From assembly GCA_030148045.1 (NCBI GenBank), contig JASBUE010000073.1, forward strand, positions 1-7,254: DNA of 7,254 nucleotides, in the 5' to 3' direction. The DNA comes from Candidatus Tenderia sp. (GTDB taxonomy: Bacteria > Pseudomonadota > Gammaproteobacteria > Tenderiales > Tenderiaceae). Positions 6,212 through 7,254 of the stretch are shown piece after piece (position 1 is the stretch's first letter; every line of letters starts with the position of its first letter). Below the pieces are notes generated by a model. The model did no database searches, had not been told where the DNA came from, and saw only the letters and a list, made by a program, of their open reading frames with translations. A program made the translations under genes and the position numbers.

Positions 6212-7093
6212 CTACTCTGAGATCAGCTCGACACATTCTTGCCAATCCGGCATCCGCAGTTTGAAGGTGCTTGAAAGTTTCTGCGTGGACATGACCGAAT
6301 AGGCGGGGCGCCTGGCCGGCGTGGGGTAATCCTCCGTGCCGATGGCCTTGAGCGATTTCAGAACCTGACGGTCTTTATGGGGATCGAGTTCAAGAAAATG
6401 CTTGGCGAAGCCGTACCAGCTGGCCTGGCCACTGGAGACCAGGTTATAGATGCCCGAACACCCACTGAAATATTCGCCGTTATTTTTGTCCAGTTGTTGC
6501 GCGATGAGCTGGGCGGTGGCCTCGGCGATGCTGCGGCTCCAGGTAGGGCAGCCGATCTGGTCGTCGACGATGCCGAGCTCTTCGCGCTCGTGGGCCAGGC
6601 GCAGAATGGTGTTATAGAAGTTTTTGCCGTGTCTGCCGTAGACCCAGCTGGTGCGCAGGATGAGATGCGGCAGGCCGACCGCCTGGATGGCCTGTTCACC
6701 GGCCAGCTTGGTCTTGCCGTAGACGCTCACCGGGGTGGGTGTGTCCGTCTCCACATAGGGCGTGGTCTTGCTGCCGTCGAACACGTAATCAGTCGAATAA
6801 TGGATCAGCGCAGCGCCGATCTGCTTGGCCTCCTCGGCGACGATACCCGGGGCCGTACCGTTGATCTGCATGGCTGTTTCTGTATCGCTCTCGGCCTGAT
6901 CGACGGCGGTGTAGGCGGCGGCGTTGACGATGAAGTCCGGCTTGATGGTTTGTATTTGCCGGCGGATTTGCTCGGGCTTGCTCAGGTCCAGCTCGTTGCG
7001 GTCGACGGCGACGATTTCACCCAGCGTGTGGAGGGTGCGGCGCAGTTCATGACCGACCTGGCCGTTGCGGCCGGTGACCAGTATCCGGCTCAT
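6212..7093 (-). CDS. rfbD: dTDP-4-dehydrorhamnose reductase
   Basis: RfbD/RmlD catalyses the last step of dTDP-L-rhamnose synthesis, the NAD(P)H-dependent reduction of dTDP-4-dehydro-L-rhamnose, in the cytoplasm. The 293 residues match the usual family length. MSRILVTGRNGQVGHEL (1-17) carries the Rossmann glycine motif, with GxxG at 11-14. VNAAAYTAVDQAE (56-68) is a family hallmark. STDYVFDG (100-107) and the catalytic YGKTK (Y125, K129) give the short-chain dehydrogenase triad. LRTSWVYG (146-153) and RPAYSVMSTQKL (262-273) are typical C-terminal substrate-domain motifs. The start at 7093 is supported by a GAGG 7 bases upstream; a longer reading begins at 7198 but translates as an arginine-rich, non-homologous leader that lies in rfbC in another frame. 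The ATG overlaps the rfbC stop (ATGA). rfbD is the middle gene of the minus-strand operon. Confidence 0.96.
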   Translation of the reverse strand: MSRILVTGRNGQVGHELRRTLHTLGEIVAVDRNELDLSKPEQIRRQIQTIKPDFIVNAAAYTAVDQAESDTETAMQINGTAPGIVAEEAKQIGAALIHYSTDYVFDGSKTTPYVETDTPTPVSVYGKTKLAGEQAIQAVGLPHLILRTSWVYGRHGKNFYNTILRLAHEREELGIVDDQIGCPTWSRSIAEATAQLIAQQLDKNNGEYFSGCSGIYNLVSSGQASWYGFAKHFLELDPHKDRQVLKSLKAIGTEDYPTPARRPAYSVMSTQKLSSTFKLRMPDWQECVELISE

Positions 7094-7254
7094 GGGTAGG
7101 CCTCGGCGGCAGCGAGCAACACGCCGTCGCGGTCCTTGGCCGAGAGGATCGGCTCGCCGTCCAGGGGCCAGTCGATGCCGATGGCCGGATCGTCCCAACG
7201 GATGCAGCGCTCGTGCTCGGGGGCGTAGAAGTCGGTGGTCTTGTAGAGGAACTC
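7090..7254 (-). CDS. rfbC: dTDP-4-dehydrorhamnose 3,5-epimerase, C-terminal part (runs off right edge)
   Basis: The last 54 codons of an open frame enter from the right edge and end at TGA (7090-7092). The peptide starts EFLYKTTDFYAPEHERCI, continues RWDDPAIGIDWPLDGEPILS and ends AAAEAYP. This is the well-known C-terminal region of RfbC/RmlC, where 'F.YK...Y.P..E..I.WDDP..GI.WP' closes the cupin barrel and 'P.LS.KD' follows. The enzyme epimerises C3 and C5 of dTDP-4-dehydro-6-deoxyglucose, the step before RfbD. The catalytic His and Tyr lie mostly upstream, outside the window. Its stop overlaps the rfbD start by 4 bases, so the two are translationally coupled; rfbA and rfbB would be expected further to the right. 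Confidence 0.93.
   Translation of the reverse strand, partial: EFLYKTTDFYAPEHERCIRWDDPAIGIDWPLDGEPILSAKDRDGVLLAAAEAYP
7101..7104 (-). promoter_or_regulatory. Ribosome binding site of rfbD
   Basis: On the minus strand GAGG lies 7 bases before the rfbD ATG at 7093, within the last codons of rfbC. It decides the rfbD start against the longer in-frame reading from 7198. Confidence 0.6.

Noticed and set aside
6377..7099. Plus-strand open frame of 240 codons opposite rfbD
   Set aside because: It is antisense to a clear rfbD; its Gly, Asp and Val rich translation is what the complement of such a gene gives.
7094..7198. N-terminal extension of rfbD from 7198
   Set aside because: The 35 extra residues are an arginine-rich reading of rfbC in another frame, and the Rossmann fold begins right at the ATG at 7093.
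1..7254. CRISPR array, tRNA, rRNA or insertion sequence
   Set aside because: No regularly spaced repeats, no tRNA-like cloverleaf or rRNA stretch and no transposase-like peptide were seen on either strand.

Overview
This window is a stretch of a cell-envelope polysaccharide locus, most likely lipopolysaccharide (LPS) core or O-antigen assembly, from a Gram-negative bacterium. The heptosyltransferase-like GT9 enzymes, a WaaE/KdtX-type GT2 and the dTDP-rhamnose genes rfbD and rfbC together suggest a proteobacterium, probably gamma. The species cannot be told from sequence alone.

Layout. Positions 1-150 read on the minus strand as a piece of a molybdopterin oxidoreductase with very GC-rich third codon positions. 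It is unrelated to the rest of the window. Somewhere in about 150-175 this coding signal stops and a glycosyltransferase gene begins on the plus strand without a convincing start codon, so two unrelated genes appear to be broken at the same point. From there to 5005 five plus-strand genes are tightly packed: GT9, GT2, GT4, GT9 and a SAM-dependent methyltransferase. Three of the four gene boundaries overlap and the fourth has a 22-base gap, as expected of one operon. A 124-base AT-richer intergenic stretch (5006-5129) separates them from a convergent minus-strand operon, which reads, in its own direction, rfbC (partial, runs off the right edge), rfbD and a WaaC-like GT9.

How the genes fit together. 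RfbC and RfbD carry out the last two steps of dTDP-L-rhamnose synthesis and so supply an activated sugar. The three GT9, one GT2 and one GT4 enzymes would add successive sugars to a lipid-linked acceptor at the inner face of the cytoplasmic membrane. The methyltransferase may modify a sugar or the growing glycan. Donor and acceptor specificities cannot be assigned from sequence.

I found no new biological system, RNA gene, CRISPR array or mobile element. The observation most worth checking is the junction near 150-175, which is either an assembly chimera or a real rearrangement that truncated two genes.
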